DNA of 64,000 nucleotides from Clostridia bacterium (GTDB lineage: Bacteria > Bacillota > Clostridia > Lachnospirales > Lachnospiraceae). The DNA lies in the NCBI GenBank assembly GCA_910575725.1, contig CAJTFE010000020.1:1175-65174 (forward strand), read 5' to 3'. The translations under genes were made by a program, and so were the position numbers. Below the pieces are notes generated by a model. That model did not search any database, had not been told where the DNA came from, and saw only the letters and a list, made by a program, of their open reading frames with translations. Of the stretch, positions 53,187 through 60,721 are shown one piece after another; within the stretch, counting starts at the first letter, position 1, and each line of letters opens with the position of its first letter.

Positions 53187-54002
53187 ATGAAGAAACACTT
53201 ATCAAACATTATTTTAATAGCTATCCTGCTTGCAGGCTTGTCCTTGCTGCTGTACCCTACAGTCAGCGATTACTGGAACAAGTTTCACCAATCCCAGGCC
53301 ATTGCCAGTTATGCAGAGGCTGTAGCGGATTTGGATGATGAAACCTATGAACAGCTGTGGAATGAGGCCAAAGCCTACAATGAGACCTTGTGGAGCAAGG
53401 GAAACCGTTATAACCTGTCAGAGGAGGAGTACCGGGAATACGAGGCTCTTCTGGATGTATCGGGTAACGGAATTATGGGATACATTGAGATTGAAAGCAT
53501 CAACTGCTATCTGCCCATTTACCATGGCGTGGATGAGACTGTGCTGCAGATTGCAGTCGGGCACATCGAGGGAACCTCCCTTCCGGTAGGAGGCCCTGGC
53601 ACCCACTGCGTACTGTCCGGACACCGGGGGCTGCCCTCGGCAAAGCTGTTCACGGATCTGGATCAGCTTCGGGAGGGGGATGTGTTTGTACTGCGTGTAC
53701 TGGATGAAACCTTGACCTATGAGATTGATCAGATTCACATTGTACTGCCGGAAGAAGTCAGCGATCTGGATCTGGCAGAACAAAGAGACTACTGCACCCT
53801 GGTAACCTGCACCCCCTACGGAATCAACAGCCACCGCATGCTGGTGCGGGGGCACCGGATTGAGAACCTGGCAGACGCCTCCTCCATCCGTGTGACGGCA
53901 GACGCCATGCAGCTAAAACCGATTCTGATCACACCCATTCTTATGGCGCCCATGCTGCTGTTGCTGATGATCTGGCTTGGCGTCCGGCATCGAAAGAAGT
54001 AG
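53187..54002 (+). CDS. srtC: Class C sortase (pilin polymerase)
   Basis: A 271-aa transpeptidase that joins pilin subunits by isopeptide bonds. N-terminal membrane helix, sortase fold with the catalytic His in LSGHRGLPSAKLF, the Cys in TLVTCTPYGINSH and the Arg in RMLVRGHR, and a C-terminal membrane helix with basic tail typical of class C. The start at 53187 has AAGGAG upstream; a 5' extension to 53133 is open but lacks a good site. It immediately follows its presumed substrate gene. Confidence 0.94.
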   Translation: MKKHLSNIILIAILLAGLSLLLYPTVSDYWNKFHQSQAIASYAEAVADLDDETYEQLWNEAKAYNETLWSKGNRYNLSEEEYREYEALLDVSGNGIMGYIEIESINCYLPIYHGVDETVLQIAVGHIEGTSLPVGGPGTHCVLSGHRGLPSAKLFTDLDQLREGDVFVLRVLDETLTYEIDQIHIVLPEEVSDLDLAEQRDYCTLVTCTPYGINSHRMLVRGHRIENLADASSIRVTADAMQLKPILITPILMAPMLLLLMIWLGVRHRKK

Positions 54003-54013
54003 AAGGAGAGGAA

Positions 54014-55297
54014 ATGAGTATGAAAACGAGATACAGAAAAAAAGCCTGGCTTTATGCCGCCATGGGGGCTGTACTGTGCCTCGCGCTGGCATTGCCTCAG
54101 ATGAAGATGTCCGCAAGGGATTTTGTGGATCAGGAGAAGACGTGTACGCTGACAGTGACAAAGTCCGTGTTTGAGGAAAATACAGAGGACTGGTCGGATC
54201 TGACGGCTGACGGCGTTGAACTGGAGATATACCTGTACCAGGTTGCCAAGATGGATGAATATGGCAGATATACCGTGGATCCGGAATTTAAAGAAGCGGC
54301 AGGAAGTCAGTATCCAAATCCCGAAACCTGGGATATAGAGAAGCTGAATGACGGAGTTTACGAAGTGACGGCGGATGAGTGGAGAAAGGAAGCCCGTTAT
54401 ATAGCAGGGATTCTCAATCTTCCTATTCCTCCGGCTGCGGATGCAGGGGAAGAAGGGAAGGAACCGGCGCAGGATGAGGAAACTCTTGTGATACCGGACG
54501 AGAAAGAGCTTACCTCTGCTCCCTGTTATTACAAAACCATCCATACAGGAGAGCAGACAGAGGTAGAGCAGGGACTGTATCTGGTATGGGCGAAGCCCAT
54601 TGTGACAGGCAAGTATGAATATACCTTCCTTCCGTATCTGGTATCCGTTCCGGACAATGCATACGGAAGACCAGGAGATGCAAATGCAGATTCAGATGAA
54701 TGGATATATGACGTAACCGTCGGCGTGAAACCGAGACGCCAGATCCGCTATCTGAATCTGGAGATTGTAAAAAACCTTCCTACCTATAATAAGTCTTTAG
54801 GCGAGGCCATGTTTGTATTCCAGGTAGAGGCCGTAAGGGTAGAAAAGAATGCAGAAGGGGCGGAAACCAGGAAAGTTGTATACAGTGATATGCTGGGTAT
54901 GAACTTCAGTGAGCCCGGTCAGCAGAGTATTCTGATAAGGAAGATTCCTGCAGGCACAGAGGTAACCGTAAAGGAGATCTATACCGGAGCGTCCTATAAG
55001 CTCATTGACAAGGGAGGAGAAACCTGGAATCCGGAATCTAAGGTCATCACATCAGGCTCAGACAATCTGGCTGTAGTTATCAGCAGTCTTCTGGCCGCCT
55101 CCGGCGAAGTAAACGGAGGAGTCGATGAGGAAGGCATTGAGACTGGAGCAAGAATAACCTTTACCAACGATTATGACGAGACCACCGCCTTTGGAACAGG
55201 CATCGTCAACCATTTTACCTATTCTGAGGACACGAAAGAATGGGTCGGCACGCAGATAATGGGAGGAGAACACAAGAAGGAGGCGGCCAATGAGTAG
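54014..55297 (+). CDS. Pilus-associated beta-domain protein without LPxTG
   Basis: A 427-aa secreted protein: signal peptide (to about residue 36), an N-terminal region with LTVTKSVFEENTEDW, a pilin-like middle (VEQGLYLVWAKPIVTGKYEYTFLPYLVSVPD, as in D1-type pilin domains), and a C-terminal Cna-B-like unit (YLNLEIVKNLPTYNKSLGEAMFVFQVEAV ... ARITFTNDYDE). It has no sorting motif and no C-terminal helix, so it is either released or held by neighbours. It overlaps the next gene by 8 bases. Confidence 0.82.
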   Translation: MSMKTRYRKKAWLYAAMGAVLCLALALPQMKMSARDFVDQEKTCTLTVTKSVFEENTEDWSDLTADGVELEIYLYQVAKMDEYGRYTVDPEFKEAAGSQYPNPETWDIEKLNDGVYEVTADEWRKEARYIAGILNLPIPPAADAGEEGKEPAQDEETLVIPDEKELTSAPCYYKTIHTGEQTEVEQGLYLVWAKPIVTGKYEYTFLPYLVSVPDNAYGRPGDANADSDEWIYDVTVGVKPRRQIRYLNLEIVKNLPTYNKSLGEAMFVFQVEAVRVEKNAEGAETRKVVYSDMLGMNFSEPGQQSILIRKIPAGTEVTVKEIYTGASYKLIDKGGETWNPESKVITSGSDNLAVVISSLLAASGEVNGGVDEEGIETGARITFTNDYDETTAFGTGIVNHFTYSEDTKEWVGTQIMGGEHKKEAANE

Positions 55298-55829
55298 GAA
55301 GCAATCATATCGCAGACGAACAGCCCTTTTGGCGCTCCTAGCCCTTGTGCTGCTGTTTGGAACATCCCTTAAGGATTCACTGGCATATTTTACCACCTAT
55401 ACCACTACAAGGGGAAGCGCCCGTCTGGCCCTGGGGCCGCGGTCGGAGCTTGAGGAGAGTATAGACCGTCAGACCAAGCAGATTCAGATTGAAAATACGG
55501 GAGAGACAGACTGCTTTGTCCGGGCGCGGATCTATGCCGGAAGCCTCCTCGGCCTTGCGGAGAGCGAGATTGTGCCTGAGGGCGGCAGCAGCCATTGGAG
55601 AAAGGATGCCGACGGCTGGTGGTACTATGAGGCCATTTTAAAGCCAGGGGAGCTGACAAACGTACTGTCTGTTAAGATTGAAGTGACAAGAGAAATGATG
55701 GATCTCGAGATTGACAATTTCAACGTGGTTGTTGTTCAGGAGAGCACTCCGGTGCTCTACCGGGAGGACGGCACCCCTTATGCGGACTGGAATCTGTCCA
55801 TAACGTCTGAAGAGGAGGCCGGATCATGA
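55290..55829 (+). CDS. Protein with SipW-dependent-looking signal peptide, 179 aa
   Basis: A small exported protein. The leader RRTALLALLALVLLFGTSLKDSLAYFTTYTTT has the LAYFT-type end seen in TasA/CalY-like substrates of SipW. The rest is a compact beta fold (IENTGETDCFVRARIYAG, LKPGELTNVLSVKIEV). It lacks a sorting motif. Position next to a second such gene and a SipW-type peptidase supports a fibre or matrix role. It overlaps both neighbours. Confidence 0.82.
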   Translation: MSRKQSYRRRTALLALLALVLLFGTSLKDSLAYFTTYTTTRGSARLALGPRSELEESIDRQTKQIQIENTGETDCFVRARIYAGSLLGLAESEIVPEGGSSHWRKDADGWWYYEAILKPGELTNVLSVKIEVTREMMDLEIDNFNVVVVQESTPVLYREDGTPYADWNLSITSEEEAGS

Positions 55830-56674
55830 AAAAGAAGAAGAATAAAAGCAGATCCAAGGGCACCTATACGACAGGAATACTCTTTGGCGCAGCTGTGCTG
55901 CTGCTTCTTGGAAGCGTAGCCGGAAGCAGCCAGGCGGCTCTGACTTATTACAGTGAAAATTATTCGGCGGAGCTTCAGATGTTCGACATCGGCGTCACCC
56001 TGGTGGAAAACGGAAACGATGTGAGCTGGAGGAATTATACACAGAAGGATGATGAGTGGTACGAGGGCGGCAGCGCCCTGCTGACGCATCTGGTGGATAC
56101 CCAGGGGGGCAAAGAAGAAAAGACGGCTGAGATTCAACCGGGGCGGCAGTACGAGGAAGAGCTCTGCGTCCGCAATACGGGAAATATCGATCAGTATGTC
56201 CGGGTGATGATCTACCGCTACTGGGTGGATGCCCCGGGAGAGAACGAGACCCCGGTTCCTGTGGAGGAGCGCAGGAAGCGCAGAGACATATCTCCCGAGT
56301 GGATACAGCTGAATCCCTGGACGGCCCAGGGAATGTCCTCGGAGTTTAACGGATGGGTGCTGGATGAGAATGCCAGCACAGAGGAGCGGACGGTTCTCTA
56401 CTACACGGGAATCTTAAAGACCGGCGAGGTGAGTCCCTCCTTTGCAGATACTCTTTCCATTGACAGAGAGGTGGCCAAAAAGGTAACGACAACGGAAACT
56501 GTAAACGGGAATTACAAAACCATTACCATGACCTATGATTATGACGGCGTAGAATTTGTGCTGGAGATTGACGTGGACGCGGTACAGACCCACAACGCAG
56601 AGGATGCCGTTAAGAGCGCCTGGGGCGTGGATGTGACAGTGGGCGCAGACGGAAAGCTGGTTTTGAGGAGGTAG
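55826..56674 (+). CDS. Second protein with SipW-dependent-looking signal peptide, 282 aa
   Basis: A signal segment (TGILFGAAVLLLLGSVAGSSQAALTYYS) followed by a beta domain with FDIGVTLVENGNDVSWRNY, VRNTGNIDQYVRVMIYRYW and a late IDVDAVQTHNAEDAVKSAWG (a stretch that recurs in TasA/CalY-like proteins of Firmicutes). It is likely secreted and cleaved by the SipW-type peptidase encoded at 58460. No anchor at the C-terminus. Confidence 0.82.
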   Translation: MKKKKNKSRSKGTYTTGILFGAAVLLLLGSVAGSSQAALTYYSENYSAELQMFDIGVTLVENGNDVSWRNYTQKDDEWYEGGSALLTHLVDTQGGKEEKTAEIQPGRQYEEELCVRNTGNIDQYVRVMIYRYWVDAPGENETPVPVEERRKRRDISPEWIQLNPWTAQGMSSEFNGWVLDENASTEERTVLYYTGILKTGEVSPSFADTLSIDREVAKKVTTTETVNGNYKTITMTYDYDGVEFVLEIDVDAVQTHNAEDAVKSAWGVDVTVGADGKLVLRR

Positions 56675-56680
56675 GAGAAT

Positions 56681-57451
56681 ATGAAAAAAAAGCTGTGCAG
56701 TCTCTTTCTGATCCTGCTTCTTGCGGCGGGAAGCACGCTGACGGCCCATGCGGAGGATTATATAGGCGGAAACGGCTGGTATGTGCGGTTTGTGGGAAAT
56801 AAGATGGAGAGCAACTTCAAGTCCTCGGATATTGCAGACGCTATCTCAGCCCTGCAGCCGGGAGACAGTATCGCTATCAGCATCAGTTTGGAAAATAAAG
56901 ATACTTCGGCTACCGACTGGTATATGACAAATAAGGTGCTCCAAAGCCTGGAGGACAGCCAGAATGTGGCGGAAGGCAGCGCTTATACCTATGTATTGAC
57001 CTACAAGAACAGCAAGGGAGAGGATAAAACCCTTTACAGCAGCGAGACGGTAGGCGGAGAGACGGTGACCGGAGCCGGAGAGGGCCTTCACGAGGCCACG
57101 GACGGACTGGAGGACTACTTTTATCTGGATAAGCTGGACAGCAAAGCAAAGGCTTCCATTTCCCTAAAGGTGGCTCTGGACGGGGAGACAAGCGGAAATA
57201 CTTATCAGAATACCATTGCAAAGCTGCAGATGAATTTTGCTGTGGAAAAGCTGAGGGGCACGAATACAGCCACCTCATCCAATGCAAGCCGCCGGGAATC
57301 CAACGATATTTATAAGGTAGGAAGCGACGTGCGGACAGGGGATCAGAACCGGATTCTCTTATGGTCGCTGCTGGCCCTGCTGGGAGGTATCGGCTTTATG
57401 GGCCTGGCGATCACCAGCCGCAAGGGTAAAGGAGGAAATAAGCATGAATAG
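56681..57451 (+). CDS. Membrane-anchored fibre-locus protein with RTGDQ motif, 256 aa
   Basis: Signal peptide ending AHAEDYIGG, a beta domain (DSIAISISLENKDTSATDWYMT, ASISLKVALDGETSGNTYQNT), then DVRTGDQNRILLWSLLALLGG and a basic tail. The TGD plus helix plus Lys/Arg layout resembles clostridial PxTGD sorting signals but has Val-Arg where Pro-x is usual, so it may be either sorted or simply membrane bound. It belongs to the SipW-type part of the locus. Confidence 0.78.
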   Translation: MKKKLCSLFLILLLAAGSTLTAHAEDYIGGNGWYVRFVGNKMESNFKSSDIADAISALQPGDSIAISISLENKDTSATDWYMTNKVLQSLEDSQNVAEGSAYTYVLTYKNSKGEDKTLYSSETVGGETVTGAGEGLHEATDGLEDYFYLDKLDSKAKASISLKVALDGETSGNTYQNTIAKLQMNFAVEKLRGTNTATSSNASRRESNDIYKVGSDVRTGDQNRILLWSLLALLGGIGFMGLAITSRKGKGGNKHE

Positions 57452-58475
57452 ATGGCGAAGAACCGGGCTTTTGATTCTGTCCCTGTGCCTGCTTATTTCT
57501 GCGGCACCCGTCATGGAAAGCAGGGCGGAGGATAAAGAGGCTTATACTTATACCCTGACCTTTTATGCAGGCAACCAGGGAGAGTTCTCCGGAACCGGCG
57601 GCTTGTCGGGACTTTCTTCAAAGTATACTGTCACTGGAAGCAAGGATAAGATCACCATCAGCGGCTTAAGTTATCGTGACCGGGTAAGCTTCAATGCGGC
57701 AGCCGCTATTCAGCTTCCGGCGGACAGCAAGTATTATGTAAAAGGAATCCGTCAGAGCGGCCGGGACAACAATACGGTGGATCAGGTAAGGAGCAATTCC
57801 ATTCTGGTGGAAAGTGACCGGGATTTTGTAGTGGCTTACGGCATCAAGGGAGATATGGTAGCCTACCATGTGAATTACCAGGATGAGGCAGGCAATTCCC
57901 TTGCGCCCAGCGAGACTTATTTTGGAAATGTAGGGGATAAGCCGGTGATGGCCTTCCTGTATATCGAGGGATACGAGCCTCAGGCCTACAATCTGACCAG
58001 AACCCTGGTAAGCGACGAATCGAAAAATGAATTTACCTTTGTATACCGGCGGACGGCTGCCGGAACTACCACAACTGTGACGGATGGAGGAACCAATACC
58101 GTGATTGTTCCCGGAAGCGTTAACGTTATTTCCGGCGAGAACGGTGCAACAGGAGGAACTGGCACGGGCGGAACGGCAGAAGGCGGAACCGGAACAGAGG
58201 GGGAGGAAGCTGCGGAAGGCGAAGACAATACGACAACCATTCCCGATGCGGCGGTGCCTCAGGGACCGGGCGAGCTTATGGATCTGGATGACGAGGAGGT
58301 TCCTCTGGCCGGTATCCGGGACTTGATTATCAATGCGGAAGGGCGTTTTGTATACGGAGCATCCATTATCATCGGTTTATCGGCGGCGGCTGCGCTGATT
58401 ACAATGGGAATTATGATGTGGAAAAAGCGGCGTGAACATGCGTATGAGGAACTGGACAATTGGGAACTGAAATAA
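57444..58475 (+). CDS. MucBP-type surface protein with C-terminal anchor, 343 aa
   Basis: Signal peptide (to about residue 28), an N-terminal beta region, a MucBP-like domain (VAYHVNYQDEAGNSLAPSET, then IEGYEPQAYNLTRTL), a Gly/Thr/Glu-rich stalk, then DDEEVPLAGIRDLI, a membrane helix and a basic tail. The EEVPLA element precedes anchors in related clostridial surface proteins. It overlaps the SipW-type peptidase gene by 16 bases. Confidence 0.8.
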   Translation: MNRWRRTGLLILSLCLLISAAPVMESRAEDKEAYTYTLTFYAGNQGEFSGTGGLSGLSSKYTVTGSKDKITISGLSYRDRVSFNAAAAIQLPADSKYYVKGIRQSGRDNNTVDQVRSNSILVESDRDFVVAYGIKGDMVAYHVNYQDEAGNSLAPSETYFGNVGDKPVMAFLYIEGYEPQAYNLTRTLVSDESKNEFTFVYRRTAAGTTTTVTDGGTNTVIVPGSVNVISGENGATGGTGTGGTAEGGTGTEGEEAAEGEDNTTTIPDAAVPQGPGELMDLDDEEVPLAGIRDLIINAEGRFVYGASIIIGLSAAAALITMGIMMWKKRREHAYEELDNWELK

Positions 58476-58981
58476 ATGAGAAAAAGAAGGGATCCAGGCT
58501 GGGGACAGTGTGCAGTGTTTTCGGCCTGGCGCTGCTTCTTCTGGTGATTTTGATCTGCCTGCCTCTTACCGTGCCCAGGATGTTTGGGTATGAGCTTTAT
58601 GCAATTGTCAGCGGCAGTATGGAGCCTGCGATTCCGGTGGGCAGTGTGGTTTATGCAAAGGAGATTTCTCCTGGGGAGATAGCGGCTGGCGATGTGATTG
58701 TATTTTATGGGGGGCATGATTCTACAACGGTTATAACGCACCGGACGGTAGAGAACCACCTGGAGGAACAGGAGCTTTTGACGAAGGGGGACGCCAATGA
58801 GGGAAATGATATGCTTCCGATTGCTTATCATAATGTGATTGGGAGGGTGGCGCTGTCTATACCGCTGCTGGGATTTTTGCTGCCTTTGGTGACGGATTTT
58901 TCCGGGAAGCTTTATCTGGCGGGGATTCTGGGGGCTGGGGTGCTCTTTCGGGTTCTTGGGGGGAGAATGAAGGGGGAATGA
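58460..58981 (+). CDS. sipW: SipW-type signal peptidase I (Ser/His form)
   Basis: A 173-aa ER/archaeal-type signal peptidase: a membrane helix, catalytic Ser in IVSGSMEPAIPVGSVVY, and a His (VITHRTVE) where LepB enzymes carry the catalytic Lys, the hallmark of SipW. Two C-terminal helices follow. A TTG start at 58460 fits with GAGG ten bases upstream; no ATG is available in frame before the Ser. It should process the two TasA/CalY-like precursors encoded at 55290 and 55826. Confidence 0.88.
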   Translation: MGTEINEKKKGSRLGTVCSVFGLALLLLVILICLPLTVPRMFGYELYAIVSGSMEPAIPVGSVVYAKEISPGEIAAGDVIVFYGGHDSTTVITHRTVENHLEEQELLTKGDANEGNDMLPIAYHNVIGRVALSIPLLGFLLPLVTDFSGKLYLAGILGAGVLFRVLGGRMKGE

Positions 58982-58984
58982 GGC

Positions 58985-59208
58985 GTGAAAAAGCGGCCTG
59001 CGGCGAAGGAGCCGTCAGCCGTTTCCATATCCTGTGTTCGGACGGTTCGCGTACACGCTGTCTGCTCTGGGCGAACATTGCTTTTGGGTTTTGGCTCCTG
59101 TGGGGCGAGGAGCAATGTTCGTCCTTATCAGACAGTGTGTGCGCGAACAGCCGGACACTGGATATTGGAAACGGCCGACGGCTCCTTCGCCGCAGGCCGC
59201 TTTTTCAC
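58985..59208. repeat. Large imperfect palindrome, 98-base arms
   Basis: Left arm 58985-59082 and right arm 59111-59208 are inverted copies at roughly 85 percent identity by eye (for example GTGAAAAAGCGGCCTGCGGC against its complement at the right end), with a loop of 28 bases. An RNA of this would form a single hairpin of about 98 bp. It begins immediately after the sipW stop. I find no second copy in the window. It could be a MITE-type element, an mRNA 3' structure or a Rho-independent end of unusual length. Confidence 0.85.
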
Positions 59209-59338
59209 TTTGGCAGGGCGGTTGGGTGGTGGCTGCGGTTAAAAAAGTCGCAGAGTATGATCCTTTGCGTCATATTTGTGAAAAAAGCTTTAGAACTGCT
59301 AAAATCTTGGGAAAGGACGATGGAGAAGAGAGGTAGGA
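59209..59338 (+). pseudogene. Possible gene remnant between the palindrome and the BTAD gene
   Basis: One frame reads WQGGWVVAAVKKVAEYDPLR and continues as a protein-like segment to a stop near 59336, but its 5' side lies in the palindrome and no start or RBS fits. It may be the tail of a gene disrupted when the palindrome arrived, or chance. Confidence 0.25.
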
Positions 59339-59395
59339 AGCGACGGATAAGTGGCCGCGGGCAGTGAGGGGTTTGAATGAGGGGGCCGTATCGGT

Positions 59396-60577
59396 ATGGA
59401 GGGGAAACGGAGCATACATTTTGAGTTGTTGGGCTCATTTACTTATGGAAGTGGTGAAGGGGGAGAAGCAGTCAAACAGGAGTCGGCGCCAAAGGCAGGA
59501 AGGAAGACCCTGTCTTTTTTGCAGTATTTGATTGTGAATCATAATAGAAATATTTCTTCGGAGGAGCTGATTGAACGGTTTTGGGCGGACAGCAGAAGCG
59601 CCGGGCCGGCAAATGCGCTGCGGCATATGTTGTTTAAGGTCCGGAAGCTTTTGAAGGAGATGTTTTCGGAGCAGGAGGAGCTGCTTTTGACTTTTTCTGG
59701 TTATTATGCCTGGAATCCGGATGTCTGCCTTGTGTTGGATACGGAGGAGTTTGAGGCGGTCTGTTCGAAGGCGGAAAGGGAATCCGGGGATACTTACTGT
59801 GAATTGCTGCTTAGGGCAATTGCGCTGTATAGAGGGGATTTTCTTTCTTCCAATGACAGTGAGTGGGTTCCTGTACTGCGGCAGTATTACCGGGCTTTGT
59901 ATCTGGATGCTTGTAAGAATGTTCTGCCTGTTTTATGGGAAAAGAACAGGTGGATGGAGATTATTACCATTTGCGAGCAGGCCTATGAGATAGACTTTGC
60001 GGTGGAGGATTTTGCGGCCTACCGGATGAGGGCTTTGATTGCTCTGGGACAGACGGGGCAGGCTGTGGAGCTCTATGGGGCCTTTCGGGCAAAGATGCTT
60101 CAGGAATTTGAACAGCTTCCCGGAGAAGAGATAGAGCGGATCTATGCGCTGGCTGTAGGGAGCGGGAAAAAGGATCTGGGGGCTTCGGATATATTTAAAT
60201 TGGTATGTGGGGAGGATTTGGAGCCGCAGGCATTTTTCTGTACCTTTGAAATGTTTCAGAGTATTGTGACCTTGGAAAAGCGGCATATGGGGCGGTCAAA
60301 GGAGAATTCTTCCCTTGTGATTGTAACTTTGGGAAGGGAGGCTGTGCTTGCCGCTGATACGCGGAGACTGGAAAGGGTTCTCTTAGAAGGGCTGCGGTCG
60401 GGAGATTCGATTGCCAGACTGGAGGCAGGAGCTTATATTTTGATGCTGAAAGGCGCCGATGAGGAGGGCGCACAGCTTGTGATGAACCGGATTGACACCA
60501 GCTTTCATAAAATCTATCGTCATTCGAAGGCTTGTCTTACTTATCATATTTCCCCCATACAGGCTGAGCAGGAATAA
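59396..60577 (+). CDS. BTAD (SARP-like) transcriptional regulator, paralogue
   Basis: A 393-aa regulator with the same plan as that at 38425: winged helix (about 5-100, with FLQYLIVNHNRNISSEELIERFW and NALRHMLFKVRKLL), a BTAD helical domain (about 110-260), and a C-terminal region with RSGDSIARLEAGAYILMLKG, again lining up with a degenerate GGDEF site. It lies between the fibre locus and the giant surface-protein gene and might control either. The ribosome binding site is poor (GGGGGCC). Confidence 0.85.
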   Translation: MEGKRSIHFELLGSFTYGSGEGGEAVKQESAPKAGRKTLSFLQYLIVNHNRNISSEELIERFWADSRSAGPANALRHMLFKVRKLLKEMFSEQEELLLTFSGYYAWNPDVCLVLDTEEFEAVCSKAERESGDTYCELLLRAIALYRGDFLSSNDSEWVPVLRQYYRALYLDACKNVLPVLWEKNRWMEIITICEQAYEIDFAVEDFAAYRMRALIALGQTGQAVELYGAFRAKMLQEFEQLPGEEIERIYALAVGSGKKDLGASDIFKLVCGEDLEPQAFFCTFEMFQSIVTLEKRHMGRSKENSSLVIVTLGREAVLAADTRRLERVLLEGLRSGDSIARLEAGAYILMLKGADEEGAQLVMNRIDTSFHKIYRHSKACLTYHISPIQAEQE

Positions 60578-60602
60578 AAATTGAAGATCATTTTTTTACA
60601 AA

Positions 60603-60637
60603 AAATAACAGGTTACTAACGGCGGCCTGTTATTTTT
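60603..60637 (+). terminator. Terminator after the second BTAD regulator
   Basis: AAATAACAGG / CCTGTTATTT stem with a 13-base loop, then T-run. Confidence 0.85.
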
Positions 60638-60721
60638 ATGTTACAAGTGGGGGGATCTGCCCTTGGTTGTAACAAAATGCTCTGGAAACAGGGGTAAAAG
60701 GATGAAAGGAGGATGTCAAGG

